Shown: positions 35,909 through 44,441, counted from the stretch's first letter. The stretch is DNA of 48,409 bases from Candidatus Poribacteria bacterium (GCA_022394775.1 JAGFCB010000075.1:1-48409); one strand, 5' to 3'. Made by a program: numbers and translations. Notes: a model not told the origin generated them from the sequence alone.

Positions 35909-35931
35909 AGGCGAGGATACAATCCTCGCCT
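35909..35931. repeat. 10-bp hairpin upstream of permease 2
   Basis: AGGCGAGGAT and ATCCTCGCCT flank ACA. This is a common dispersed GC-rich stem type. Confidence 0.75.
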
Positions 35932-35976
35932 GCGGGGGGCTGCTGCTACGGCACGCGGAGTGTGCCTGCTACTATT

Positions 35977-37476
35977 ATGACGACACTTTGGCTAATTATC
36001 CAGCGAGAATTCGTCTCAAATGTCCTGACATCCCGATTCATGATCGGTTTTGTGGTCTGTCTGATATCAACCGCTGCCGCTGTTTTTGTTCAAGTTGAGG
36101 ATTACGAAAAACGGTTATCAGCATATCACACCGCCGTTCGAGAACATCAAGAAGAAATCCGAACGTGGGACACCTATCGCCAAATCAACCCAAAAGCACA
36201 CAGGAAGCCGAATCCACTGAGTATTTTTAACGTCGGCACAGAAAAATCCGGCGCGGATATGGTGAGTATTCGGCTCGCGATCCCTATTTGGGAGCAACAG
36301 GCACAGAAACAGGGTTCGGACAACCCGTTTCTCTCGATTTTCCTTACTGTTGATGTTATATTTGTCTTCAAAATTGTGCTCAGTGCTTTGGCGATCCTGT
36401 TCGCTTACAATACGATTTCCGGGGAGCGGGAGGACGGTACCCTAAAACTGGTGTTATCGAATCCGATTCCGAGGGACACCCTCATATTCGGCAAATACCT
36501 TGGGGGCATGTTGTCTCTGTTTCCAATCGTTGTGATGAGTTTTGCTGTCGGGATCGTTATCGCTTATGCCGCGCCTACTACTGATTTTGATGTTAGCGAT
36601 CTACTACGTCTTGTCATGGTACTCGTTGTTTCGCTGTTATACATATCCATCTGTTATCTTTTGGGATTGCTCCTGTCTGTATGGACGAAAACGGCAGCAA
36701 CTACGCTGATCCTTTCAATGTTTATCTGGGGAATCTTGACGACCGTTCATTCAAATGTGGCAACGTTTGCAGTGACGAAATTCCCACCGTCCAAATCTCA
36801 ACCTGAAGAAGAAGCACTGCAACAGATTGATCAGTTGTGGGAAGATTTCAGGGAAGAACGAGATGCCTATATCCTCAAGGAATTCGGTTACAAACACCCT
36901 ATCCACGCGATCGTTACTGAGGGAGAAATGTCGTTATGGATGGACACAAAAACGGCGGGAGGGATCGGATTTGATGAGATCTATACCCCTAAACCGATTC
37001 ACAAGATGGACACCTCCAAATATCAGGAGATATTAGGTTATCAAGAACCGTTTCGTATTGATTATGCGAATAAAGCGGAGGACATCCTCAAACGGCGAGA
37101 AAATATTGACGAAAGGAATAGACAACTTGCCAGAAATGTTTCGCGCCTCTCTTTCGCGGACACGTACCGCTTTGCTGTCGGGACAATTACTGGCACGGAT
37201 AGGGAGAGTTACAACGATTTTATAAATCAGGCGAGAAGTTATAAACGTCAAGTTGTTGACTACCTCGCCGGTAAAGATGCATTTTCAACACGAGCATGGT
37301 TTTCCAGTGATAAAGGAAAAGCCGAGTTCACAGATCTGCCTCTCTTTCAGCACCGGTATAACTCCGTTTCTGAGAATCTCTCTCGTGCGTTGGGTGACAT
37401 TTTTATCTTGTTGGCGTGGAATGTTATTCTGTTTATGGGGGCATACCTATCCTTCCTCCGGTATGATATGAGTTGA
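35977..37476 (+). CDS. ABC-2-type transporter permease, 2
   Basis: A 499-aa permease with the same plan as permease 1: an N-terminal helix after MTTLWLIIQREFVSN, the coupling motif NTISGEREDGTLKLVLSNPIPRD (about 150), a cluster of four helices (about 175-260) and a final helix near the C-terminus. ATG 35977 is preferred over GTG 35962 because it aligns with the starts of the two paralogues; neither has a strong ribosome site. It lies about 185 nt after sigma-propeller 2. No ATPase is adjacent. Confidence 0.82.
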   Translation: MTTLWLIIQREFVSNVLTSRFMIGFVVCLISTAAAVFVQVEDYEKRLSAYHTAVREHQEEIRTWDTYRQINPKAHRKPNPLSIFNVGTEKSGADMVSIRLAIPIWEQQAQKQGSDNPFLSIFLTVDVIFVFKIVLSALAILFAYNTISGEREDGTLKLVLSNPIPRDTLIFGKYLGGMLSLFPIVVMSFAVGIVIAYAAPTTDFDVSDLLRLVMVLVVSLLYISICYLLGLLLSVWTKTAATTLILSMFIWGILTTVHSNVATFAVTKFPPSKSQPEEEALQQIDQLWEDFREERDAYILKEFGYKHPIHAIVTEGEMSLWMDTKTAGGIGFDEIYTPKPIHKMDTSKYQEILGYQEPFRIDYANKAEDILKRRENIDERNRQLARNVSRLSFADTYRFAVGTITGTDRESYNDFINQARSYKRQVVDYLAGKDAFSTRAWFSSDKGKAEFTDLPLFQHRYNSVSENLSRALGDIFILLAWNVILFMGAYLSFLRYDMS

Positions 37477-37585
37477 AGCGTGAAGGCAGAATAATGTAAG
37501 TCCAGGCAACGCGCCAGGCTGGATATACGGAGAGGGACGTTTTTGGTACATCTGTCCTAACCGAACCGCAAGGAACATTAAAAAT

Positions 37586-39034
37586 ATGATCTGGCATATT
37601 GCGAAGAAAGAGATATATCATAACCTCATGACGCTGCGGTTTGCTTTGATGATAATTCTGCTACCGACCTTGATGGTGGCGAACGCGCTCATATACGGTT
37701 TCGGTAATAGCGGGTATAGAGAAGAAGTCAATACGTATCATCGCGCGATGGAAAGCAGATTATCGCATGTCAAAAACAATGCGCAGGAGAGTTTAGGCAG
37801 ACTCGCAATGCGCGGCCCTGGTGAGATATACAAGCAGCCAAGTCCATTCAAATTCTGTGCTGATGGGACTGATGAACTCATCCCGCGTTCTATCCCCATA
37901 GTAGGTTCAGGGGCGGCGCGCGGCGGCGGCGTAACGACAGCATACCATTGGCGAGAACTATGGACACTTGAATACCTACCCTCAAATCACGGCAGTGACG
38001 CGACGACACTCATCAAAATCGACTGGGTATTCATCGGTATCTTCATGAGTTTCTTTGTCATACTATTCACTTTCGATGCCATTGCCGGGGAACGAACAAA
38101 GGGAACACTGAGCCTCATGATGTCTAACCAGATTTCCCGAGGACAGATGCTATTCGCGAAATATCTGGGCGCGTTTTTTACCCTTATGGTGCCGCTCACA
38201 ATAGGTATCCTGATGAACCTGTTAATTATCTATCTTTCAGGGAATATCCGCTTTGATTCAGGCGATTCGCTCAGGATTCTGGGAATGATCGGGCTTTTTG
38301 CGTTGCATATCTCTATCTTTATCTTTCTGGGATTGTTCTTCTCAAGTCGCGTATCAAATGCCATCACGAGTTTGGTGTGGCTTTTGCTAACTTGGGTATG
38401 CTTGGCGTTTATCTTTCCGAGCCTACTCGGACTTTTTGTTGGCACCCTCGACCCGATTCCATCAATAGAAATAGTCTCCTCGCGAAAACGCACACAATTA
38501 GCAAACATAGAGGATGAATTTCGTCCAATGGCGTTGCTGGAGGTAACCAAACTCAGCGAGGCACCTTCACCTGATAATCCATCAGCCACACGCCGATGGG
38601 CGACGTACTTCACGAGAAGATACGAAACAAGGACTCAAATTGCCGATACCCATGTAGATCAACAGTTTAGGCAGGTTCGACTCGCCCGTGAACTCACCCA
38701 AATCTCTCCGATAGTGTGCTTCCAATATGCGATGGAAGGACTCGCAAACACCGGGATTGTCAGTTATATGAATTTTGTCAAACAGGTGCGTCGCTATAGA
38801 CAAACGTTCATAGATTTCATCAAAACGGAGGATAGGAACGATCCGGAGAGTTTACATATCTATCCTGTACGGGAAGGCTTGTCTCAAAAACCTGTGGATC
38901 CGAACGCTGTGCCAAGGTTTGAAGAGCGTCTCTCGTATCAAAGCGTGATTTTCCCCGTCGGACTGCTGATTCTTTTTAATATCCTGTTTTTTACTGCAGC
39001 ACAGTTGTCCTTTCTGAAATGCGATCTAAAGTAA
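37586..39034 (+). CDS. ABC-2-type transporter permease, 3
   Basis: A 482-aa permease: N-terminal helix (about 15-33), a helix before the coupling motif FDAIAGERTKGTLSLMMSNQISRG (about 165-190), a helix cluster (about 190-290) and a C-terminal helix. The start MIWHIAKKEIYHNLMTLRF aligns with permeases 1 and 2. AAGGA lies 11 nt upstream. Three paralogous permeases without an ATP-binding gene between them suggest that an ATPase is encoded elsewhere and shared. Confidence 0.85.
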   Translation: MIWHIAKKEIYHNLMTLRFALMIILLPTLMVANALIYGFGNSGYREEVNTYHRAMESRLSHVKNNAQESLGRLAMRGPGEIYKQPSPFKFCADGTDELIPRSIPIVGSGAARGGGVTTAYHWRELWTLEYLPSNHGSDATTLIKIDWVFIGIFMSFFVILFTFDAIAGERTKGTLSLMMSNQISRGQMLFAKYLGAFFTLMVPLTIGILMNLLIIYLSGNIRFDSGDSLRILGMIGLFALHISIFIFLGLFFSSRVSNAITSLVWLLLTWVCLAFIFPSLLGLFVGTLDPIPSIEIVSSRKRTQLANIEDEFRPMALLEVTKLSEAPSPDNPSATRRWATYFTRRYETRTQIADTHVDQQFRQVRLARELTQISPIVCFQYAMEGLANTGIVSYMNFVKQVRRYRQTFIDFIKTEDRNDPESLHIYPVREGLSQKPVDPNAVPRFEERLSYQSVIFPVGLLILFNILFFTAAQLSFLKCDLK

Positions 39035-39040
39035 ACTCTT

Positions 39041-39099
39041 TAGGATTTACGCACTTCCTCTTAAAGTCCCCTGATAAGGGGATTTAGGGGTTAAAAACG
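39041..39099. repeat. Dispersed repeat family B, long copy 2
   Basis: Shares a 29-nt identical core with 12531-12593. It directly follows the stop of permease 3. Confidence 0.8.
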
Positions 39100-39147
39100 T
39101 GGAAAATATCTGTTTTCTGCTAAATTTGCGTAAGTTCGACTCTTGTT

Positions 39148-39176
39148 TTGACTATTTTCGCCAAATTTGCTATCAT
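39148..39176 (+). promoter_or_regulatory. Probable promoter for the LamG gene
   Basis: TTGACT (39148-39153), 17 nt, TATCAT (39171-39176). It would initiate about 85 nt before the LamG start codon. Confidence 0.65.
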
Positions 39177-39268
39177 TTTTGCGATTGATGTAGTGGCGCG
39201 CGGTTAAGAGTATTTTCACTGGTTCCGAAACCTTTTTATTTTCGCTAATCTCTCAAAAGGAGTTTATC

Positions 39269-40060
39269 ATGAAAGGCGTTATTGTAGTTTTCGCAGTGAT
39301 GGGTATACTCATCAGTTTTGCACCGTGTAGTAAAGCCAATCCGCCGGACGGATTAGTGCTGCATTTGAGTTTTGATGAAAGTACCATTGATGGCGACACC
39401 GTAAAAGATCAGTCTGAAGAAGGCAATGATGGAACGATTAACGGTTCCACAAAGACGGTCGCTGGAAAGCATGGTGAAGCGTTGGAGTTTGATGGCAAGA
39501 GTGCCTTTGTTGAAGTACCACTCGAAGATTCGATTACCTTTTCCACGGGCGATTCGCTAACAGTCCAAGTGTGGGTAAAAACAGATGATGAGCCACCAAA
39601 GAACGATGGGATTGTCGGGAACTATCGTCCGGGCACTGATGCGCTTTGGATACTCTCTGTTGCTGGTGACAATCCGGCAACGCGCGGCAAAATGGCTTTT
39701 AGTGTCCGAGATAAGGGACGCGCCAATAGTGCCGGGATAACTTCTCCGGATTTCCTGAACGATGACAAATGGCATCTCCTCGCGGGTGTCCGAGACCAGA
39801 AAGCAAAAAAAGTCCGATTCTACATAGACGGTGAGTTGATTGATGAAGTCGATGATAAAACAAAGGACATCAACAGCGGGCAGTCAATTTGGGTCGGAGA
39901 GCATCTGAATCGGTTTTACAAGGGGTTGATTGATGAAGTGAAGGTGTGGAATCGTCCCTTGACTGCCGCGGAACTTGAGCAATCAGGAAAACAACCGTCT
40001 TCAGTTGATGCCGCCGGAAAGTTGGCAACCGTATGGGGTGCTATCAAAGCGACGGACTGA
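39269..40060 (+). CDS. Secreted LamG-domain protein
   Basis: A 263-aa protein with a Sec signal peptide (about 1-23, MKGVIVVFAVMGILISFAP) and one LamG/concanavalin A-like domain (about 28-235). It shows GLVLHLSFDES, EFDGKSAFVEVP, DSLTVQVWVKTDDEP, DDKWHLLAGVRD, YIDGELIDEVDD and YKGLIDEVKVWNRPLTAAE, which are the classic strands of this fold. It probably binds carbohydrate or sits at the cell surface. AAAGGAG is close to the ATG. Confidence 0.88.
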   Translation: MKGVIVVFAVMGILISFAPCSKANPPDGLVLHLSFDESTIDGDTVKDQSEEGNDGTINGSTKTVAGKHGEALEFDGKSAFVEVPLEDSITFSTGDSLTVQVWVKTDDEPPKNDGIVGNYRPGTDALWILSVAGDNPATRGKMAFSVRDKGRANSAGITSPDFLNDDKWHLLAGVRDQKAKKVRFYIDGELIDEVDDKTKDINSGQSIWVGEHLNRFYKGLIDEVKVWNRPLTAAELEQSGKQPSSVDAAGKLATVWGAIKATD

Positions 40061-40121
40061 TATTATAGCAAAGCCCGAAGATATGTGGACACTTTAGAAA
40101 GTACAAAACCCACTTCTTGCA

Positions 40122-40267
40122 GGCGGGGTTTGATGAAGATTAAATAAATATTTCGGTAATCGTTAAAGATCGCGAGCATAAGAAACACCCCGGCAAAAAC
40201 ACTCGCTCTTACCAAGAGTTTGTTGATGCATTACCGAATTAAATTCTTAAACTTCATTAACCCCGCC
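40122..40267. mobile_element. MITE-like element inserted in a GC-rich palindrome
   Basis: Outer arms GGCGGGGTT (40122-40130) and AACCCCGCC (40259-40267) match the arms of the intact palindrome at 31125. Between them, imperfect inverted arms of about 30 nt (40131-40160 and 40230-40259, both containing TTCGGTAAT or its complement and GAAG/CTTC) flank an about 70-nt core. The core has a 30-codon open frame (ends FVDALPN) without a start codon. The layout looks like a small non-autonomous element inserted into the palindrome. The transposase family is unknown. Confidence 0.5.
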
Positions 40268-40329
40268 AATCTTTGGGTGTTCAATTCATTGTGGGCTTTA
40301 CGATAAAAGGCGCGGTTTCGCAGTAATAA

Positions 40330-41385
40330 TCAAGAGATCGAAAAAACGCTCACGCCACCTGACGCGTCACCAACAGCAATATGCTGTTCATTTGGTGCCC
40401 AAACGAGGCTTGTGACCCCCGCTGTCAGAGCGGCTTCATGAACTGCCCGAGAACGAAGGTTGCCTTGCAATTGCCAGACGTAGATCAGACCGTCGGCACC
40501 GCCTGATGCCAGCAGTTTTCCGCGATGTTGGAAACGCACAACGCTGAGAAAATCCTGGTGCCCGGAAAGCGTAATGGGTTTGGTGCCCGCCGGTCCGCGA
40601 CCGGAACAATCCCACACCGTAACTTCATCACTACCTCCGGTAGCCAAGTATCGACTCGTGGCATCCCACGAGAGTTCTCGCACTTTCGTCGGATAGCCAG
40701 ACATTTGCAAGTCGTCACCGGTAGATATAATCCAGAAATGTACGGTCGAATCTTGATCTCCGGTGGCGATGTGTTTGCCGTCAGGGCTCCATGCAATCAC
40801 CAGTGATGAACCTCTCCATTCCAATCGGTGGACGGCTTCCGACTGTTGCGGATCCCAAAGTGTGACGCCGCCGTAAGCAATCGAGGCAAGTTGCCTTACA
40901 TGCGGTTTCCATTGAATACCAGAAATCGTGCTCTGATGGTCGGGATATTCGCGAACGAGATCGCCGACAGCGTTCCAGAGTTTCAACTTACGACCCGCGG
41001 CAGAGGCGAGTATCGGTTTTTTGCCACCACTCCAAGCCAAGTGCTCAACCCATGCTGCGCCCCCGTCAAGCGAATGGGTTGCTTCGCCGCTTTTCATATC
41101 CCACAACCGAATTTTTCCATCTTGCCCTGCGCTTGCAAGCACCTTGCCGTCTGGATGCCACGCGATTGACATTGTGCCGAACTCATGCCCTTCAAAGGCA
41201 TGGATAACTGCTCGACGATGCCCTTCAAAAATTGTTACCGGACCGAGAACCGACGCGGCAGCGATGTATCTCCCATCAGGGGACCACGCCAGATCAATGA
41301 CGTGGTCGCTGATGGTTGCGGTCCAATTTTCGTGCAGTTGAGAGGGTTGGACAAAGCGGTTGCTCAAGTTGTTCAAGCCAGACAT
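40330..41385 (-). CDS. WD40-repeat protein linked to the COG0523 GTPase
   Basis: A 351-aa cytoplasmic WD40 propeller with about seven repeats, for example IAWHPDGKVLASAGQDGKIRLWD, ILASAAGRKLKLWN, HIATGDQDSTVHFW, LASGGADGLIYVWQ, and a last HIAVGDASGGVSVF. The ATG lies inside the end of the GTPase gene (13-nt overlap), so the two are translated together. This suggests a protein-protein scaffold for the metallochaperone, but no partner is known. Confidence 0.88.
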   Translation of the reverse strand: MSGLNNLSNRFVQPSQLHENWTATISDHVIDLAWSPDGRYIAAASVLGPVTIFEGHRRAVIHAFEGHEFGTMSIAWHPDGKVLASAGQDGKIRLWDMKSGEATHSLDGGAAWVEHLAWSGGKKPILASAAGRKLKLWNAVGDLVREYPDHQSTISGIQWKPHVRQLASIAYGGVTLWDPQQSEAVHRLEWRGSSLVIAWSPDGKHIATGDQDSTVHFWIISTGDDLQMSGYPTKVRELSWDATSRYLATGGSDEVTVWDCSGRGPAGTKPITLSGHQDFLSVVRFQHRGKLLASGGADGLIYVWQLQGNLRSRAVHEAALTAGVTSLVWAPNEQHIAVGDASGGVSVFSIS

Positions 41386-42725
41386 GCTTCAAATCCTTCC
41401 GTCAATTCGGTCCGGTCGAGGTTGCGCCCGATGAAGATGAGGCTATTGTAGCGCGGTTCACCACCCCATGGGCGGTCGGGGCGACCATCGAAGAGCATGT
41501 GAACACCTTGGAAGACGAATCGGTTTGGCTGACCCTTGATGCTCAGAATACCTTTCATGCGGAAGATGTCGATACCTTTTGTCCGAAGCAGATCGCCAAT
41601 CCAATCGTTCAATCGATCGGGGTCAAGGTCGCCGGGGGTTGTGATGCCGACTGATGTGACTTCGTCATCATGTTCGTGATCTGGCTTAAATTCGCGTTCA
41701 ACAACTGGTTTGACAAGGGCACCGCTGCCAAAGAGTTGTGCTTGAAATTCGTTGGGGTGATGCTCGGTAAACAGCGCGTAAGCGCCGGGGCGGTCGATCT
41801 GCACGTCAAAGCGTAATTCGTCCGCTGTGAGGTTCAACGCAATGAGTTGTCCACCCGGTTGAAGGGTGCCACCTGCCGAAAGTTCATGCGCATCATCGGA
41901 GAAAACCATAACGACTGGCTCAACAGCGACCTCCAAACCTTCATCGGTTGACGCATTTACGGGCACCAACGCGAGTTTCATCGTCGGGTCAGGACCTTTT
42001 TGGAGGACCAGTTCATGTGTGCCTGCCGAAAGGTTATAAACACCAGACCATTCAAAGGGATACTCCGGTTCCATAAATTGTGGGTCAACCTCCATCGCCC
42101 GGTCCAGATCGAATCCGCCGACATCGAGAATCTTGTCCATTTCAACCACGGCGTTTTTCGTTCGATAAATCTTCGCTGCAGCGTTCATGCTGCGAATTCT
42201 GGCTTCCAGTTGATCTAACTCTCCCTCGGTCACAAGGTCAATTTTGTTCAACAAAATGACATCGGCAAAGGCTATCTGTTCACGCGCCTCGTCGCTGTCA
42301 TCGATGTGCTGCCAGATGTGTTTGGCATCAACCACCGTCGTGACGGAATCCAGTTGCAGTTTCTCTTGCATTTCGGTGTCCATGAAGAACGTTTGAGCAA
42401 CTGGCCCGGGGTCCGCAAGCCCTGTGGTTTCGACCATGATGTAGTCGAATTTATCGCGACGCTTCATCAGATTCCCCAAAATACGGATGAGATCACCGCG
42501 CACCGTGCAGCAGATGCAACCATTGTTCATCTCGAAAATCTCTTCTTCGGCACCGATGACCAAATCATTATCGACACCGACCTCGCCAAACTCGTTTTCG
42601 ATGACGGCGATCCGTTTGCCATGGTTTTCGGTGAGAATACGGTTGAGAAGCGTGGTTTTACCAGACCCTAAAAAGCCCGTTAACACGGTGACGGGGACTT
42701 GATTGTTTAACATGGTCGTGTTCAT
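41373..42725 (-). CDS. COG0523 GTPase metallochaperone (CobW/ZNG-type) with inserted domain
   Basis: A 450-aa G3E GTPase. Walker A GFLGSGKTT is at residues 17-25 and the metal-binding GCICC at 69-73, with an Asp/Glu-rich switch, ETTGLADP and NKID160-163. Residues about 222-345 are an inserted beta-rich domain (YPFEWSGVYNLSAGTHELV..GAYALFTEHHP), followed by a His/Asp stretch DHEHDDE and the usual C-terminal domain ending in a GGEPRYNSLIFIGR strand. Such GTPases deliver zinc or cobalt to target proteins. The surrounding genes favour zinc. ATG 42725 has AAGGA 7-8 nt upstream. Confidence 0.9.
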   Translation of the reverse strand: MNTTMLNNQVPVTVLTGFLGSGKTTLLNRILTENHGKRIAVIENEFGEVGVDNDLVIGAEEEIFEMNNGCICCTVRGDLIRILGNLMKRRDKFDYIMVETTGLADPGPVAQTFFMDTEMQEKLQLDSVTTVVDAKHIWQHIDDSDEAREQIAFADVILLNKIDLVTEGELDQLEARIRSMNAAAKIYRTKNAVVEMDKILDVGGFDLDRAMEVDPQFMEPEYPFEWSGVYNLSAGTHELVLQKGPDPTMKLALVPVNASTDEGLEVAVEPVVMVFSDDAHELSAGGTLQPGGQLIALNLTADELRFDVQIDRPGAYALFTEHHPNEFQAQLFGSGALVKPVVEREFKPDHEHDDEVTSVGITTPGDLDPDRLNDWIGDLLRTKGIDIFRMKGILSIKGQPNRFVFQGVHMLFDGRPDRPWGGEPRYNSLIFIGRNLDRTELTEGFEACLA

Positions 42726-42744
42726 CTTTCTTTCCTTGTTGAAT

Positions 42745-43005
42745 TTAGCCAGCGGTCAAGCTAACGATGTCCGTCTGCTTCACCTCCGCCAATGGTTTGT
42801 GAATTTTGTATTGCCGGGGCTTTCCCGGTGTCTCCATGATTGCAATGACCGTTTCAATAGGCGGGCAGCCTTCTTCGGTGCATTGCAACTGAGTAATCAT
42901 CACGGAGACATCTTCTGATAAGTCAAAAGCTTGGGATACCCACGATTTGACTTCGACGAGTTGCTGTGGGTCACTCTCTTTTTGCGAATTAAAAAAATTC
43001 AGCAC
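42745..43005 (-). CDS. Small hypothetical protein beside the COG0523 gene, 86 aa
   Basis: Not named. An 86-aa acidic protein with one conserved-looking block CTEEGCPPIETVIA and an ending KIHKPLAEVKQTDI. No signal peptide. It starts 32 nt after the ferredoxin-like pseudogene and ends 19 nt before the GTPase, in the same direction. The two Cys could bind metal. AAAGGAG-type sites precede it. Confidence 0.75.
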   Translation of the reverse strand: MLNFFNSQKESDPQQLVEVKSWVSQAFDLSEDVSVMITQLQCTEEGCPPIETVIAIMETPGKPRQYKIHKPLAEVKQTDIVSLTAG

Positions 43006-43036
43006 TGTTGTATGGTCTCCTTTAAACCGTCTGTCA

Positions 43037-43170
43037 TCAAGCTCGTATCAATGCAGCAACGCTGTAGGACAGGTGCCTGTTCCGCCACTCCTGTATGAGC
43101 CACTCAGCCGGTGCAGGCGTTTCCGTTTCTCTGACACGCTACAACAACCCTTACAGACCAGTATATGCAT
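43037..43170 (-). pseudogene. Frameshifted 2Fe-2S ferredoxin-like fragment
   Basis: From ATG 43170 one frame reads MHILVCKGCCSVSEKRK. Another frame then continues as TPAPAEWLIQEWRNRHLSYSVAALIRA and stops at 43037-43039. Together they resemble the N-terminal half of thioredoxin-like (2Fe-2S) ferredoxins (CxGCC plus WLxxEWxxR). A one-base loss or -1 shift near 43123-43130 joins them. The C-terminal half with its second Cys pair is missing. Confidence 0.65.
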
Positions 43171-43316
43171 TAAGACACGCCGCTTTGATGCCAGCTTGGG
43201 CATCGATTCGATTCTATCTGCTCTGATACCTTTTTCCTGTGTGTTACACTCCTGCGAATATATAGATTCATCACTACCCAATGACATTCAAGGGGAGTGA
43301 TGAATTTTCTCGGCAC

Positions 43317-43478
43317 TTATTTCAAAATAACCATCCGCTTCATCTGATGGAAAGACGGCGTGGACAATCGGTAGAAATAAACACCACTTGAAACCGGCTC
43401 ACCGACATCATTTCGACCATCCGAATAGGCAGCACGTGCCCTGCCTTGATAGAAACCCGCTGGCTGGAAGCCAACGGG
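43317..43478 (-). pseudogene. Orphan C-terminal sorting-domain fragment
   Basis: Open for 53 codons without a start: PVGFQPAGFYQ, then RNDVGEPVSSGVYFYRLSTP and a MKRMVILK end. This is the last strand set of FlgD-like/Type IX-like sorting domains that end secreted proteins. It begins directly after the ZnuA-like stop codon, over a CCCGTTGGCT/AGCCAGCGGG hairpin. It must be the remnant of a larger secreted protein. Confidence 0.6.
43456..43478. repeat. Hairpin CCCGCTGGCT/AGCCAACGGG
   Basis: An inverted repeat with one mismatch per arm around GGA, located at the junction between the ZnuA-like remnant and the sorting-domain fragment. Confidence 0.6.
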
Positions 43479-44038
43479 TTATAACTCCGATTCCCCAATC
43501 AAAGCATGTACAATCGTATTAATATTATATCGGATCATCCCGATGTAGGTGTCTTCAGGGGTTCCCTCGTTGCCCATAGCGTCTGTGAAGAGTACACCAC
43601 CGATTTTCACATCAAATCCTTTTGACTTCACAGCGGCTTTCACCGCTTCGAGACTCCGTGAAGAGACGGATGACTCTACAAAAATAGCAGGGATACGCCG
43701 CTCCGCAATAAACGTTGCCAATTCTTGTACATCAGCGATACCGACTTCTGTCGCGGTGCTAACACCTTGTAATCCGCGTACCTCAAACCCGTACGCCTTT
43801 CCGAAGTAGTTAAAACAGTCGTGCGCCGTCACAAGGACGCGTTGTTGAGATGGCACGCGTTCCACTTGCGACTTTACGTATTCATCCCGCCAACATTTTT
43901 AACAATATCAGTAATCATACCGATCGTGGTAACAACGCGAAGTTTATCGCTTGTGGCAGCATCCGGTTGTCCCTTAGGATCACAGCCAGACCATATTAGT
44001 ATACCTATTAAACACACTGAAATGTATATTCTTTGCAT
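43479..44038 (-). pseudogene. ZnuA/TroA-like metal-binding lipoprotein with internal deletion
   Basis: ATG 44038 opens MQRIYISVCLIGILIWSGC, a lipoprotein signal, then KLRVVTTIGMITDIVKNVGG, the first strand of ZnuA-type cluster A-1 binding proteins. The frame stops at once (TAA near 43877). The downstream frame (43865-43479) carries VTAHDCFNYFGKAYGFEVRGLQGVSTATEVGIADVQ (split in the usual third-ligand region), then VESSVSS and FTDAMG, with stop 43479. The middle, including the first and second metal ligands and the His-rich loop, is lost: roughly 100 or more residues. The 128-aa remnant could be translated from GTG 43865 but would not bind zinc. Confidence 0.8.
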
Positions 44039-44042
44039 AATT

Positions 44043-44441
44043 TTATACATCTTCCGGCTCGCATGCTGGGCAGGTTTTACAGAGGTGCCGATTTACGAGG
44101 TGCGCGGAGGCGAGTAAAACCCCACCGATACTGTAGAAGACCACTTCAAAAGTGCCTTCAACGGCTGTCCGAGCGGTGGCGATGAATGCCACTGCCACTA
44201 TCAGTACCAATAATGCTCGCCAGCGTCGATGGTGCCGAACCCCCCAGGCTAAACTCACGATTGCCAGTCCAATTGCGCCAGTGATAAGGACCACTTCAGC
44301 CCGTTCATTTGCAAGGAAACCTAACCCAATTAAAGGCAGAACTGCCACTAAAAGCGGCATCGCAAGGCAATGGATCGCGCAGGCCACAGAGAGACACGCG
44401 CCAGTCGTATCCACGAATTCGTGGTTAAAATGTTTTTTCAA
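44043..44441 (-). CDS. MerC-like small membrane protein
   Basis: A 132-aa protein with four helices: about 12-32 (with CLSVACAIHCLAMP), 33-52, 55-75 and 82-112. A cytosolic Cys/His tail follows (NRHLCKTCPACEPED). CxxxCAIHC and CxxC give two metal-binding Cys pairs, as in MerC-type proteins. It is 4 nt upstream of the ZnuA-like start and downstream of the TonB receptor, so metal transport is likely, zinc by context. Confidence 0.85.
   Translation of the reverse strand: MKKHFNHEFVDTTGACLSVACAIHCLAMPLLVAVLPLIGLGFLANERAEVVLITGAIGLAIVSLAWGVRHHRRWRALLVLIVAVAFIATARTAVEGTFEVVFYSIGGVLLASAHLVNRHLCKTCPACEPEDV

Noticed and set aside
40150..40240. 30-codon frame inside the MITE-like element as a gene
   Set aside because: No start codon, and preceded by an in-frame stop. 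Kept only as a note in the element.
43110..43135. Programmed -1 frameshift for the ferredoxin-like gene
   Set aside because: The required shift is -1, but no X XXY YYZ slippery heptamer is in the right phase, and the joined product would still lack its C-terminal half. Mutation is simpler.
43048..43287. 79-codon minus-strand frame over the ferredoxin-like remnant
   Set aside because: Only the middle of this frame matches the ferredoxin-like N-terminus; the correct continuation is in another frame, so it is called a pseudogene and not a 79-aa gene.
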